NCBI GenBank assembly: GCA_031386985.1 | Contig: JANNCV010000017.1 | Span: 1-64,000, forward strand | Length of the DNA: 64,000 bases | Reading direction: 5' to 3' | DNA from: JANJUB01 sp031386985 | GTDB lineage: Bacteria > Armatimonadota > Fimbriimonadia > Fimbriimonadales > Fimbriimonadaceae | In this document: positions 16,671-25,887 of the stretch, piece by piece | How the letters are laid out: every line of letters starts with the position of its first letter | How positions within the stretch are numbered: position 1 is the stretch's first letter | Translations under genes and position numbers: made by a program | Notes under the pieces: generated by a model | Databases searched by the model: none | Told to the model about the DNA's origin: nothing | What the model saw: only the letters and a program-made list of their open reading frames with translations

Positions 16671-16746
16671 GGCCCGGTCGTCTAGTGGTTAGGATGCTGC
16701 CCTTTCAAGGCGGAGGTCGCGGGTTCAAGTCCCGTCCGGGCTACCA
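16671..16746 (+). tRNA. tRNA-Glu (anticodon TTC)
   Basis: 76 nt with an encoded 3' CCA. The acceptor stem GGCCCGG pairs with CCGGGCT (G1-U72 at the end). The anticodon loop is CTTTCAA, giving anticodon TTC. The T arm GCGGG-TTCAAGT-CCCGT and a normal D arm (TAGTGGTTA) complete a canonical cloverleaf. It lies in the 131-nt gap between the CHAP and Nif3 genes. Confidence 0.97.
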
Positions 16747-16777
16747 CTTATCTGCTTTCTGAATCGTCCTCTTTGGT

Positions 16778-17863
16778 GTGACGACAGTTGCCTCCGTTTT
16801 GCAAGCCTTGGAACAAATCGCCCCGGCGCGATTTGCCTTCTCCTTTGACAAAATTGGGCTGCAAGTCGGCGATTCGCTTGCGAACGTAACTTCTGCAGTC
16901 GTTTCGCTTGACCGCTCTCTGGCCGCGATTGACTTTTGCGCTCAGCTTGGTGCGGAGCTGCTCGTCGCCCATCACCCCTTGATTTTCGAACCAATTGCTA
17001 ACGTAACGTGCCAAACCCATGTTGGTCAATCCATTTTGGCCCTGGCTCACGAACGGATTAGCTTCATTGCCGCCCACACGAATTGGGATTCCGCCCAAGG
17101 AGGTGTCAATGATGTATTGGCAGAACTGATCAGCCTTCAGGAGGTTCGATCCTTTGGCTCGGCCGCAACGGTGGATCAGCGAAAGGTTGTCGTGTTCGTG
17201 CCTGAATCTCATTTGGAAGCCGTAATTGATGCCGCAAGTTCGGCCGGGGCCGGCCAGATTGGGGCATATCGTGGGTGCGGTTTCTATTCGGCGGGTACTG
17301 GCGTCTTTGAAGCATTGCCCGGCTCGAATCCAGTGAGCGAGAGCGGACACGCCGAAATGCGGATTGAAATGCTGTTGCCCAGCGAGCGCCAACTCCAAGT
17401 TGAAGCCGCAATCAGAGAAACTCATCCCTGCGAGACCCCCGCGATTGACTTTTTCTTGGTCACACCCACCGGCGAGCAACCGGCGGGACGAATCGGCACT
17501 TTGGCCAAAGTGAGATTGAGAGACTTCGTTTCATCTGTTAATGATAGTCTCGACACAACTTGTTGGACTTGGGGAGATATGGACGCTGAAATAGAAACCG
17601 TCGCCATTGTGGGTGGGGCGGCTGATGGCGAATGGAAGAACGCTCAGCGCCAAGGTGCTCAGGTTTTTCTCACTGGCGAAGTGAAGCAGCATGTTGCGTT
17701 AGAGGCAGTCGAGTCCGGGATGGCCATCATCGCGGCCGGGCACTTTGCCACCGAACACCCTGGCGCGGCAGAGTTAAGGAACCGCCTGGCTATTGCGGTT
17801 CCCCAGATCCAATGGCACCTTTTCACTCCCGATCCCGGTGTTGCCGGTCGTCCGTGCAGCTAG
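16778..17863 (+). CDS. Nif3-like dinuclear metal centre protein
   Basis: 361 residues, the long form of the NIF3/DUF34 family, with a CutA1-like central insert (about 125-225). Metal ligands are recognisable: VAHHPLIF (two His), AAHTNWD, and near the C-terminus AAGHFATEHPG. The biochemical role is not settled; proposed links include GTP cyclohydrolase-type activity and metal handling. The GTG start at 16778 gives the family-typical N-terminus (VASVLQALEQIAPARFAFSFD with the conserved GLQVG after it). It follows the tRNA by 31 nt. The gene ends 9 nt before the convergent amine oxidase. Confidence 0.92.
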   Translation: MTTVASVLQALEQIAPARFAFSFDKIGLQVGDSLANVTSAVVSLDRSLAAIDFCAQLGAELLVAHHPLIFEPIANVTCQTHVGQSILALAHERISFIAAHTNWDSAQGGVNDVLAELISLQEVRSFGSAATVDQRKVVVFVPESHLEAVIDAASSAGAGQIGAYRGCGFYSAGTGVFEALPGSNPVSESGHAEMRIEMLLPSERQLQVEAAIRETHPCETPAIDFFLVTPTGEQPAGRIGTLAKVRLRDFVSSVNDSLDTTCWTWGDMDAEIETVAIVGGAADGEWKNAQRQGAQVFLTGEVKQHVALEAVESGMAIIAAGHFATEHPGAAELRNRLAIAVPQIQWHLFTPDPGVAGRPCS

Positions 17864-17871
17864 AAGAGGGC

Positions 17872-19038
17872 TTAGATTATTTCTGAGGCAACTCTCTCCG
17901 CACTTTCCAGAGCCCCTTCCAAAAACCCCATCCAATCTGCCGTATGCTCGCCCCCGAAAAACACGTTACCGACCGGTTCTTTCATGAGGTGGCGTTTCAG
18001 ATGAAATCCGGGGGTCATAATCGAGAAACCTCCACCGGCAAACGGATCTTGAGCCCAATCGTGCTCGCGCATCTGCCCGAGAGTGGGGAGGGGGGCCGAG
18101 TTGCCGCAAACATAGGCGGTCAAAATCGCGTGCTCGCCCCAGCCGCCTTCCCAGGTCTGTTGAAGGGGTCCATCATAGTATGCTGCTCCCGACCACCCAT
18201 CTGCTTCCCACCAACGAGATTCAAAGCGCTGGATGACCTTTTTGATCGGCGCCATTTGGCACTCCTTGAAGGCAGAGGCTTGGGCCTTTGGCAACCCCGG
18301 TCTGAATGCAACTCGGCAAAGGGCAGGGGGGGGAAGAGTTAGCACGGCGGCATCAAACTGAAACGAACCGCGGTCAAAACAAAGCTCAACTCCGTTACGA
18401 TCCTCATTCACCGCTTGCAAGACGTGATCTAGATGCAATGGCCCTCTTAGCTCCCCCGCCATCGCATCGGTGAGTTGCCCAAGCCCGCCTTTCATGCGAT
18501 AGGCACTATGTTCTCCCCCCGTCCTGGTTAAGTACAGACGATAAAAGTCGAGCCAGCCCCACAGTCCGATTTCGGATGGATCAGTGCCCTCATCGGAGCG
18601 GCAGGTAGCGGTCAGCCACCAAGCGGCGCGGGGGTCGGAGGCGACTCGCTTGATCAAATCGGCGAGCGATGGTTCAGTTCCGATTCGTTCAGAGGGGCTC
18701 AGGGCCAACCGAGTTGCTTCTCGGTGAAAGTGGGATTCAGCAATAACGGCTTCGCCCCACAATGTATCCGTGTCCAGAGTTTCCCCAAACGCGAATATCC
18801 GCCGGGGCCTATCGTCTGAAATGAGCGGTAACTTAAAATGAGCGGCGAGGGCGATAAGGCGTTTATGATCGCCGTCAATCCACTCTCCTCCGGCGTCATA
18901 CTGCCAATCAGCTATTGTCCAAACTCGACCACCATAGCGATCTTTGGCTTCAAATCCGGTTACTTCGTGCCCGGCGTCTTCGAGAAGTTTTGCGGTTCGT
19001 ATCCCCGCAAGCCCTAATCCAACAACGCCAACCTTCAA
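17872..19038 (-). CDS. Flavin-containing amine oxidase
   Basis: 388 residues. The FAD-binding dinucleotide fold is at the N-terminus (VVGLGLAGIRTAKLL, then FEAKDRYGGRVWT), and the C-terminal FAD motif FFGGEHTADWMGFLEGALES is intact. This is the monoamine/polyamine oxidase family; it oxidises an amine with O2 to give an aldehyde and H2O2. The substrate is unknown. There is no signal peptide, so it is likely cytoplasmic. It starts 3 nt after the stop of the 19042-19632 gene and is probably co-transcribed with it. Confidence 0.88.
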   Translation of the reverse strand: MKVGVVGLGLAGIRTAKLLEDAGHEVTGFEAKDRYGGRVWTIADWQYDAGGEWIDGDHKRLIALAAHFKLPLISDDRPRRIFAFGETLDTDTLWGEAVIAESHFHREATRLALSPSERIGTEPSLADLIKRVASDPRAAWWLTATCRSDEGTDPSEIGLWGWLDFYRLYLTRTGGEHSAYRMKGGLGQLTDAMAGELRGPLHLDHVLQAVNEDRNGVELCFDRGSFQFDAAVLTLPPPALCRVAFRPGLPKAQASAFKECQMAPIKKVIQRFESRWWEADGWSGAAYYDGPLQQTWEGGWGEHAILTAYVCGNSAPLPTLGQMREHDWAQDPFAGGGFSIMTPGFHLKRHLMKEPVGNVFFGGEHTADWMGFLEGALESAERVASEII

Positions 19039-19041
19039 GGT

Positions 19042-19632
19042 TTACTCTTCGGTAGGATCTTCTAGCTCTACAACTTTAGGAGCTTTGCGCGTTGGTTTGC
19101 GCTTGCCACCCACGCCCATTTCGATACCAACAGCGCCTTCGGTGAAGCTCGCTCGAACTCGCACTTTTCGGCTCAGATCTTCTCCGATGATAACGGACCA
19201 ATTTGCCCGATCAAGAGCCCATTGCCACATCACGTCGTGGTGCTGGTAAACGAATTCAACTCCATCCTGGACAAGATCACTCACGGCCGTCTGGAGTTTG
19301 CCGTAACCAGCGAGCTGCTCTTCACCTGCTGTGAGGTTTGGCATCAAGCCAATCGTAACCTGGACGGGCTCCTCTTCTGGGCTGGCCTTCGTTCGCTTGA
19401 CAACTTCGGTTGATTCTTGGATCATCTCAATTTGCCGCCCCATGGCTTCCGTCAGTCGGGCGTAGTCGGCTGGCCACGCATATTGTTCTCCTTCATAAAT
19501 CGCGAGAGCGTGGCGTCCTACCAACGAAATTGCAGAAGCAACCAAAGCCGCATCCGTCGGAAGGAGCTTGGGCAGAGCTTTGCGCACTTGATCGTGGGCA
19601 GTTTCTAACTTAGTCAAATTGATTGTGGTCAA
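19042..19632 (-). CDS. Conserved hypothetical protein, soluble
   Basis: 196 residues, no signal peptide or membrane helix. The N-terminal half is helical with a charged segment (EVVKRTKASPEEEP). The C-terminal half has alternating strands, then a basic/acidic tail (GGKRKPTRKAPKVVELED). I do not recognise a family. The start is a TTG at 19632 supported by AGGAGA at a normal distance. It is the first gene of a two-gene unit with the amine oxidase and is divergent from the BMP lipoprotein gene. Confidence 0.65.
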   Translation of the reverse strand: MTTINLTKLETAHDQVRKALPKLLPTDAALVASAISLVGRHALAIYEGEQYAWPADYARLTEAMGRQIEMIQESTEVVKRTKASPEEEPVQVTIGLMPNLTAGEEQLAGYGKLQTAVSDLVQDGVEFVYQHHDVMWQWALDRANWSVIIGEDLSRKVRVRASFTEGAVGIEMGVGGKRKPTRKAPKVVELEDPTEE

Positions 19633-19654
19633 ATAGTCTCCTGGAGAAAGGCGC

Positions 19655-19687
19655 GGTAAACCTGCGCCATAATAGACCTAGTTTACC
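19655..19687. promoter_or_regulatory. Inverted repeat flanking a -10 box between divergent genes
   Basis: GGTAAAC (19655-19661) and GTTTACC (19681-19687) form a perfect 7-bp inverted repeat with a 19-nt centre that contains CATAAT (19668-19673). It lies upstream of the BMP lipoprotein gene and the divergent gene at 19632, so it could be an operator. No regulator gene is adjacent. Confidence 0.35.
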
Positions 19688-19708
19688 CGCAAAACAGGAG
19701 AAATCACC

Positions 19709-20758
19709 TTGAAACTTTGGCATATCGGCTTAGCCGCCCTCGCAATCGCATCCGTCGGATGCAATAATTCCACTCCAAACACGCCTTCTGCAAATGGTAC
19801 AGCCCCCCCCCCAACAGGTGAAACCAAGAAGCTAAAAATCGGTATGGTTTTTGATAGCGGCGGTCGCGGGGACAAATCGTTTAATGACTCCGCCTATGCT
19901 GGCTTGGAACGTGCCGTGAAAGAGTTTGGAGTGGAGGAAAAGCTTGTGGATAGCGCTAAGGAGTCCGACTACGAAACCAATCTGGAAACCCTCGCCGAGC
20001 AAGGCGTTGATCTCGTGGTTGCCGTCGGAATTTCTATGGGAAGCGCCATAGATAAGGTTGCGCCAAAATATCCCAATATCAAGTTCGCTTGGGTTGATGG
20101 AACCGTAAAGTCAGAAAATGTACGCGGCCTTCTCTTCAAAGAGGAAGAAGGGAGTTTTCTCGCCGGGTATCTTGCCGGGCTGATGACTACGACCGGAAAA
20201 ATCGGATTCGTCGGAGGGCAACAGATTCCCTTGATTAAGAAATTTGAAGCCGGATACATCGCCGGAGCTTTGACGGCCAAGCCAGATATCACAGTGTTGC
20301 CGCCAAAATACACTGGAAGTTGGAATGATGCTGATCTTGGAAAGCAGAGCGCAAAAACTCTTTATTCGCAAGGAGCTGACATTATTTTTCACGCCAGTGG
20401 CGGCTGTGGAAGAGGCGTTTTTGAAGCCGCGAAGGAGGCAAAGATGTACGCGATTGGCGTGGATAGTGATCAGGATTACATGGCCGAAGGGCGCATCTTA
20501 TCCTCAATGATCAAGAGAGTTGATGAGTCGGTTTATTCAACGATCAAGGACGTCGTGGACGGCAAGTTCTCCGGCGGGGCCAAAATTTATGACCTGAAAG
20601 CAAACGGAGTAGGCCTCTCAGACATGAAGTTCACCAAGGATGTAATTGGCGCGGAGAAGCTGGCCAAGATTTCGGACATTAAGGCGGCGATCATCGCAGG
20701 CACAATCAAACCACCCACCAACGACCAAGAACTTGCGGCTTACAAGGCCGCAAAGTGA
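19709..20758 (+). CDS. BMP family ABC-transporter substrate-binding lipoprotein
   Basis: 349 residues. The lipoprotein signal peptide ends in ALAIASVGC, with a Pro/Thr-rich linker after the Cys. The body is a Bmp/PnrA/Med-type periplasmic binding protein: KIGMVFDSGGRGDKSFND at the start, GKIGFVGGQ in the middle, and IGVDSDQD. Family members bind nucleosides for ABC import or act as lipoprotein antigens and regulators. The start is a TTG with CAGGAG upstream. No permease or ATPase genes follow it; the next gene is a rhodanese overlapping by 4 nt. The transport partners must lie elsewhere. Confidence 0.92.
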   Translation: MKLWHIGLAALAIASVGCNNSTPNTPSANGTAPPPTGETKKLKIGMVFDSGGRGDKSFNDSAYAGLERAVKEFGVEEKLVDSAKESDYETNLETLAEQGVDLVVAVGISMGSAIDKVAPKYPNIKFAWVDGTVKSENVRGLLFKEEEGSFLAGYLAGLMTTTGKIGFVGGQQIPLIKKFEAGYIAGALTAKPDITVLPPKYTGSWNDADLGKQSAKTLYSQGADIIFHASGGCGRGVFEAAKEAKMYAIGVDSDQDYMAEGRILSSMIKRVDESVYSTIKDVVDGKFSGGAKIYDLKANGVGLSDMKFTKDVIGAEKLAKISDIKAAIIAGTIKPPTNDQELAAYKAAK

Positions 20759-21075
20759 CTCCGGGCGTATCCGCAACTGAGCTTAATCGGGAGTTGGAAT
20801 CAAGGGCCACGGTCAAGCTGTTGGATGTGCGCGAGACCTTTGAGCTGGAGATTTCTCGCTTGGATGGAGTCGTTCATATACCAATGGGCGAGCTCCCGCA
20901 TCGCCTTGACGAGCTTGACCCAACTCAGAGCTGGGTGGTCATTTGCCGAACTGGCGCCCGCAGTGGCCGGGTCACGGATACTCTGCTCGCCAACGGTTTC
21001 CCCGAAGTGCGGAATCTTGAAGGCGGCATGAACGGCTGGGCGCGAGATGTTGATCCAAACCTAGCAATCTACTAA
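20755..21075 (+). CDS. Rhodanese-like sulfurtransferase domain protein
   Basis: 106 residues, a single rhodanese domain. LLDVRETFELEISRLDGVVHIP is the conserved N-terminal half; the active loop is C64-RTGAR-S, a six-residue pocket that fits sulfurtransferase activity, and NLEGGMNGW closes the fold. It may carry persulfide sulfur or serve as a sulfur donor; the acceptor is unknown. The GTG start overlaps the BMP stop (GTGA), so the two are translationally coupled. There is no export signal. Confidence 0.9.
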   Translation: MTPGVSATELNRELESRATVKLLDVRETFELEISRLDGVVHIPMGELPHRLDELDPTQSWVVICRTGARSGRVTDTLLANGFPEVRNLEGGMNGWARDVDPNLAIY

Positions 21076-21110
21076 TGAAGATTTAGGTGTCCGGGGTGTA
21101 AGATAGGGAC

Positions 21111-21776
21111 GTGAGAAACTTCACATTCACACTCGTTGCGCTCTTGACCGTTTCCTTTGCGGTGGGGCAAGAGCTTACGTTCTTGGTTCCCTCGAGTTTT
21201 GCCGCTCGTCCTAATCAGGCCGTGAGCCTCACCCGCACTCAAACGGAACGTAGGGTGAGTGCGGCGTTGATTTGCGGGATAGACTTTCGGGAAAACTTTG
21301 AATCCGACCTTAAGGGGTTCAGTTTAGAGGGACCCAATTCTGCCCTCGCTGCCATCGTGTATGACCCAGCTCCCATCCAGAACTCGAAGCTCATTTCCCT
21401 TTTCGGGCTGAAAAGCAGTTCCCATAGCCTATCTCTGGTCGCAACATCTATCGCCGCTATTGCGGGTCAAGCCGATGCTTCCGTCCTGCTAAGTCGCCTT
21501 GGGCTGCCAACTGAGTTGAGGTTGATAACGAGTCCGGTTAGAGCCACCGGTGCTGACGTGGCTCTTCGCTTTTATGGTCACAACCAAATGGTGGTCGTTG
21601 GCGCGCCCGTGATTGCAACCCATCTAGCCTCCGGCAAAACTCAGAGGCTCGAAACCGACGCAGCCGGAATTGTGAATCTCGCGAGCGTGAAAGCTGGCGT
21701 TTGGCGTGTAGCAGCAGCGCAGCTGTATGAGACCACGTTATTCGTTGCCACCACAACCTTCGAGGTGACAAGATGA
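21111..21776 (+). CDS. Secreted protein with a DUF4198-like C-terminus
   Basis: 221 residues with a signal peptide (FTFTLVALLTVSFAVGQ). The mature protein starts ELTFLVPSSFAARPNQAVSL, and its C-terminal part (VIATHLASGKTQRLETDAAG then GVWRVAA) resembles the Ig-like beta domain of DUF4198/CbiK-associated proteins. This is a resemblance in pattern only. The GTG start follows TAAGAT by 6 nt, with no Shine-Dalgarno site. The stop overlaps the ATG of the BNR gene (ATGA), so the two secreted proteins are co-translated and may act together at the surface. Confidence 0.6.
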   Translation: MRNFTFTLVALLTVSFAVGQELTFLVPSSFAARPNQAVSLTRTQTERRVSAALICGIDFRENFESDLKGFSLEGPNSALAAIVYDPAPIQNSKLISLFGLKSSSHSLSLVATSIAAIAGQADASVLLSRLGLPTELRLITSPVRATGADVALRFYGHNQMVVVGAPVIATHLASGKTQRLETDAAGIVNLASVKAGVWRVAAAQLYETTLFVATTTFEVTR

Positions 21777-23827
21777 AGCAGCTTTTCGTTCCCTTCGCCA
21801 TGGTTCTGGCCTCTGCGAGAGGATACGCCCAGGCAGAAATCGGGCCTCACACCCTTGGCGCTGGATTCACAGGGCGAATCTCGTCCGTAGCCACGTTACC
21901 CACGGATGCAAATACCTATTACATCGGAGCTGCCGACGGCGGGGTTTGGAAGACGGTGGATGGTGGACTAACCTGGCAAAATCTAACGGATTTGATGCCA
22001 ACTTCGGCGATAGGGGCGATTGCTGTCGCGAATCGCCAGGTCATCTATGTTGGCACCGGAGAGGCCAACTACGCCCTTCACAGCCGCTATGGGTTAGGGA
22101 TCTATAAGACGACGAACGCGGGTGCGTCTTGGACCCATCTGGGCGAATCTGTCTTCGGGGGCCGCTGCATAAGCCGTCTGGTCGTGAGCCCGCGAAATCC
22201 AAACCTAGTTTACGCCGCCGTCACCGCGGCGGGAGGGTTTCCAGAGAAGAGTGCGGCGAAGGGGCATCCGGGCCGCGATGGCGGTCTGGGTGTTTTCCGA
22301 TCATCCGATGGCGGCCTGACATGGACTCACCTGCTGGGTCTACCCAATGAAGCTTGCACGGATCTTTTCATGAGTCGAGCTACTACCGGCGTGCTCTTCG
22401 CCGCGATCGGAAGGCCATTCGGTTCACCCAATAATGGGATTTATCGAACAAGCGATGGCGGCTCGACGTGGACAAAACTTACCGGCGGATTACCCACGAC
22501 CGACGTCGGTCGTATTTCCATTTGCGAAACTCCGGCGAATTTCAACCGAGTCTATGCCCTAATCACCAGCGTCGCGGATTCTGCCGGTGGCGGGGCTGAC
22601 ACTTTAGGTGCCTATCGTTCCGATGATGGCGGGGCGAGCTGGACGACTTTGCCAATCGGCAACATTCAATCTACTTACGGCTGGTATCTCAACTGTGTCG
22701 GCGTTCCGTACTCTTCACCAGATACGGCGTTTTTTGGCGGTCTGAACCTGGTCCGAACGGTCAACGCCGGTGGGAGCTTTTCAACGGTCACGCCCCCTCA
22801 CGTTGACCTTCATGCGCTAACTTATGATATTGCCGGGCGACTAATCGCCGGTTGCGATGGCGGGGTCTATCGGTCAAGTGATAACGGGGCTACCTGGACT
22901 TCCTTGAACAACGGCATCGGCACGACTCAGTTCTATGCCGGTGTCTCAGCACACCCTTCTAACATGGAAATTATCATGGGGGGGCTCCAAGATAATGGAA
23001 CCGTCATACGCCCTGCAGCGACGACGAACTGGAACGCTGTGATCGGCGGAGATGGTGGTTGGACTGCTCTCAATCAGGTTGCGCCGCTTAACATGTGGGG
23101 GCAACCCCAAGGACCCGCCCAGTTGCGGCGCTCCACCAATGGTGGCGTAAGCTTTGCTTTGGCTAGTACAGGAATCAGCGGTGCTCAGCCGAACGCTTTT
23201 TACACTCCGGTGATCTATGCGCCGGGAAGCTCTACGACGCTTTACTGCGGAACGGATCGAGTCTATCGCTCAACGAATAGCGGCACGAACTGGGCTGCGA
23301 TCAGCTCTGATTTGACTCCAACCGCGGGAGGTGCGATTCGGTGCTTAGCCATTTCGCCCCTAAACGCGAACAACCTCTGGGTTGCGACAAATGATGGCGT
23401 CGTGGCTCGCTCAACTGATGGCGGAGTTACTTTCACGCCCTCTTTGACTGGAGTTCCGGGCTGGATTCGAGTGACGCGCGAGATCGTGCCTTCGCCATCG
23501 TTTTCGACAACTTGCTTTTTAGCGGTTTCACAGTTCGGAACGCCTCAGGTGCGCAGAACGACGGACAACGGCGCAACCTGGACCGCCATCAACGGGGATT
23601 TACCCGACATTCCGGTAAACACAATTGGGATAGACCCACGACCGACCCCGGATGTAATTTACGCAGGCACCGATGCGGGCTTGTATAAGAGTTCAAATGA
23701 TGGGGTGAATTGGACGAAGATCGCGGGCTTGCCCAACGCGCCCATCATTGACCTGCAGTACCGGTCAACGAATGGGAGCTTGCTTATCGCCACTCAGGGG
23801 CGTGGTGCTTGGGTCCTAGGCCTCTAG
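21773..23827 (+). CDS. Secreted BNR-repeat (sortilin/VPS10-like) beta-propeller protein
   Basis: 684 residues with a signal peptide ending near residue 19. The rest is a run of BNR/Asp-box units: DGGVWKTVDGGLTWQNL, KTTNAGASWTHL, RSSDGGLTWTHL, RTSDGGSTWTKL, RSDDGGASWTTL, RSSDNGATWTSL and others, which fold as one or two large propellers. Such proteins bind glycans or are sialidase/xyloglucanase-like, but no catalytic domain is visible. Its start is coupled to the upstream secreted gene and has GAGG upstream. It ends immediately before livG on the other strand, with no room for a separate terminator. It is related in repeat type to the giant protein at 38764-42156. Confidence 0.85.
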   Translation: MKQLFVPFAMVLASARGYAQAEIGPHTLGAGFTGRISSVATLPTDANTYYIGAADGGVWKTVDGGLTWQNLTDLMPTSAIGAIAVANRQVIYVGTGEANYALHSRYGLGIYKTTNAGASWTHLGESVFGGRCISRLVVSPRNPNLVYAAVTAAGGFPEKSAAKGHPGRDGGLGVFRSSDGGLTWTHLLGLPNEACTDLFMSRATTGVLFAAIGRPFGSPNNGIYRTSDGGSTWTKLTGGLPTTDVGRISICETPANFNRVYALITSVADSAGGGADTLGAYRSDDGGASWTTLPIGNIQSTYGWYLNCVGVPYSSPDTAFFGGLNLVRTVNAGGSFSTVTPPHVDLHALTYDIAGRLIAGCDGGVYRSSDNGATWTSLNNGIGTTQFYAGVSAHPSNMEIIMGGLQDNGTVIRPAATTNWNAVIGGDGGWTALNQVAPLNMWGQPQGPAQLRRSTNGGVSFALASTGISGAQPNAFYTPVIYAPGSSTTLYCGTDRVYRSTNSGTNWAAISSDLTPTAGGAIRCLAISPLNANNLWVATNDGVVARSTDGGVTFTPSLTGVPGWIRVTREIVPSPSFSTTCFLAVSQFGTPQVRRTTDNGATWTAINGDLPDIPVNTIGIDPRPTPDVIYAGTDAGLYKSSNDGVNWTKIAGLPNAPIIDLQYRSTNGSLLIATQGRGAWVLGL

Positions 23828-24643
23828 CTAAACGGCTTCGCCGAGATACGCTTCGATAACCTTCGGATTGCTTCGCACTTCCGAGGGCGGTCCGTAGGCG
23901 ATCTCTTCGCCATGATCCAAAACCATGATCTTTTCGCACAGGTTCATCACGAACTTCATGTCGTGCTCAATGACGAGAACGGTTTTGTCGTGCTCGTCTC
24001 TGATTTTTCTGACACAAAGTAGCAAATCCTCCTTTTCAAGCGGATTCATTCCGGCGGCGGGTTCATCAAGCAAAAGCAACGCTGGTTGAGTTGCCAGTGC
24101 CCTCGCAATTTCCAATCGCCGTTGCGACCCGTAGGGCAGATCCGCGCTTCTTCGGCTCGCTTCATGAGCCAAATCTACGACCGAAAGCCAATGCATCGCC
24201 TCATCTTTCAGTGCCTGAGTCTCTTTGATAGCGGGCGGAATATCGGTAAGGGCGCTGAAGAGGGAAGTTTTGTGCCTGAGATAAGCCCCAACCATCACAT
24301 TTTCGAGGCAAGAGAGGGCAGAGAAGAGGCGAATATTCTGAAAAGTTCGGCAGATGCCGAGGCTTGCGATCTTGTCCGGGCGCGTGCCGTTGAGTTTTCG
24401 GCCCCTAAAAGTGATAACTCCCGAAGTGGGCTCATACATACCCGTTATGAGGTTAAAGCAAGTCGTTTTCCCCGCCCCGTTCGGCCCAATGAGCCCGAAC
24501 AGGTCGCCCTTTTGGAGCTCAAAACTGACTTGATTGACGGCAATAAGCCCGCCAAATTTGATTGTCGCTTTATCCAATCTCAGCAAGCTCAACTCGGTTT
24601 CAACGAGGTTTTCTTGCGGCACAACCGCCACGTGCTGGCTCAC
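23828..24643 (-). CDS. livG: Branched-chain amino acid ABC transporter ATP-binding protein (LivG type)
   Basis: 271 residues. Walker A is GPNGAGKT, the signature region is LPYGSQRRLEIARAL, and Walker B is LLLLDEPAAGMN, where AAGMN is typical of LivG. It would energise uptake of leucine, isoleucine, valine or a related substrate. It is the last gene of livK-livH-livM-livG and overlaps livM by 4 nt. A second ATPase (livF), which normally follows, is absent here because the next gene is convergent. The complex must recruit LivF from elsewhere or work with LivG alone. Confidence 0.93.
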   Translation of the reverse strand: MSQHVAVVPQENLVETELSLLRLDKATIKFGGLIAVNQVSFELQKGDLFGLIGPNGAGKTTCFNLITGMYEPTSGVITFRGRKLNGTRPDKIASLGICRTFQNIRLFSALSCLENVMVGAYLRHKTSLFSALTDIPPAIKETQALKDEAMHWLSVVDLAHEASRRSADLPYGSQRRLEIARALATQPALLLLDEPAAGMNPLEKEDLLLCVRKIRDEHDKTVLVIEHDMKFVMNLCEKIMVLDHGEEIAYGPPSEVRSNPKVIEAYLGEAV

Positions 24644-25887
24644 GCGGACACCGCCGTTTTCTTCTTAAACAAACCTTTCACCCATTTCCAACTGAACTCG
24701 TGATGGGCAAAGATGCCTTGCGGACGAAGGAGCATGAGAATGACGAGGATCGCCGCTAGCACGACGAAACGAAGTTTGTTACCGTCAATCGAGCCTTCAA
24801 GCCCCGTAACACCCTTTAATGCAAAACGAAGGGCAATCGTCATTACGATCCCCGCGCCAATGCTTGCAAAAATCATCGCTGTCTTTCGCCCCTTTTCCTG
24901 AAATCCATCCAACGTTCGCTTAACGAGGGCAACAACCATGATCGTCGCGAAAATCGCGCCAACGAATCCTGCCATAGGAATGGTCTTAAGATCGCGCAGC
25001 CACTCTGGAATGTAGAAGAGAACAACCGCTGCAACCGTCGCTCCGGTGATCGAGCCCGAACCGCCCAAAATCACCATCGTAAGAATAATGAAGCTGATGT
25101 CCATCGAGAAATTTGTGGGTGAGACAAACCCAAGTGAATGCGCATAAATGGCTCCCGCTGCTCCCGCGAAGGCAGAGCCGAGAACGAATGCCGCCACCTT
25201 CACCCTCGTGACATTTACGCCCATGGCTGAACTGGCGACTTCATCCTCTCGGACGGCAAGGAAACTTAGGCCGTGTACATTCTTCAACAAATTTCGGCAG
25301 ACGGCAATGCAAACGACGGCCAAGAGCCAAGTAAGGAAGATTGAAGGAATCGTGGGCTTGATTTCTAACCCGTATGACTTTCCTAGCGGCTCCTGATTGC
25401 GAACGATGATGCTAACTATCTCACCAAAGCCCATGGTCACAATGGCGAGATAGTCGCCTTTTAGCCTCAAAGACGGCAGGCCAACCACGAATCCGGCGAC
25501 GGCAGCAAAAATTGCCCCGGCAATCATTACGCCGATGAGCCACATAAGGGGCTGCAGCTGACACGTAAACCCCGGGCTAATGCTTTGCACGAGACCTTGA
25601 AAACCGTTGTTCAGCGGAGAGTAGAGGGACTTATCAAGCGGCACGTAAAAGGCCCGCGCTAGGACTCCCGCTGAATAAGCACCAATCATGTAGAACGCGG
25701 CGTGGCCAATCGAAAACTGGCCCGTGATTCCGTTGATTAAGTTCAAACTAACCGACAAAGTTACATAGACGCCCGCCAAGACGAGCATTGTTTGGAAGTA
25801 GGAGTTTAATCCCAGGCCAACTCGTTGCAAAATCAAGCAGCCTAACAATGCCAAGGCCACTGACCCCAGTCGTTTCCCCCAAAACAT
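24640..25887 (-). CDS. livM: Branched-chain amino acid ABC transporter permease (LivM type)
   Basis: 415 residues, multi-pass. The family core is GLNSYFQTMLVLAGVYVTL followed by INGITGQFSIGHAAFYMIGA, and the EAA-like contact loop is GLSFLAVREDEVASSAMGVN. GGSGSITGATVAAVV is also typical. It is somewhat longer than most LivM because of extra residues in the first periplasmic loop (about 90-125, YVPLDKSLYSPLNNG) and a C-terminal extension. It starts at the livH stop with 1-nt overlap and overlaps livG by 4 nt. Confidence 0.93.
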   Translation of the reverse strand: MFWGKRLGSVALALLGCLILQRVGLGLNSYFQTMLVLAGVYVTLSVSLNLINGITGQFSIGHAAFYMIGAYSAGVLARAFYVPLDKSLYSPLNNGFQGLVQSISPGFTCQLQPLMWLIGVMIAGAIFAAVAGFVVGLPSLRLKGDYLAIVTMGFGEIVSIIVRNQEPLGKSYGLEIKPTIPSIFLTWLLAVVCIAVCRNLLKNVHGLSFLAVREDEVASSAMGVNVTRVKVAAFVLGSAFAGAAGAIYAHSLGFVSPTNFSMDISFIILTMVILGGSGSITGATVAAVVLFYIPEWLRDLKTIPMAGFVGAIFATIMVVALVKRTLDGFQEKGRKTAMIFASIGAGIVMTIALRFALKGVTGLEGSIDGNKLRFVVLAAILVILMLLRPQGIFAHHEFSWKWVKGLFKKKTAVSA

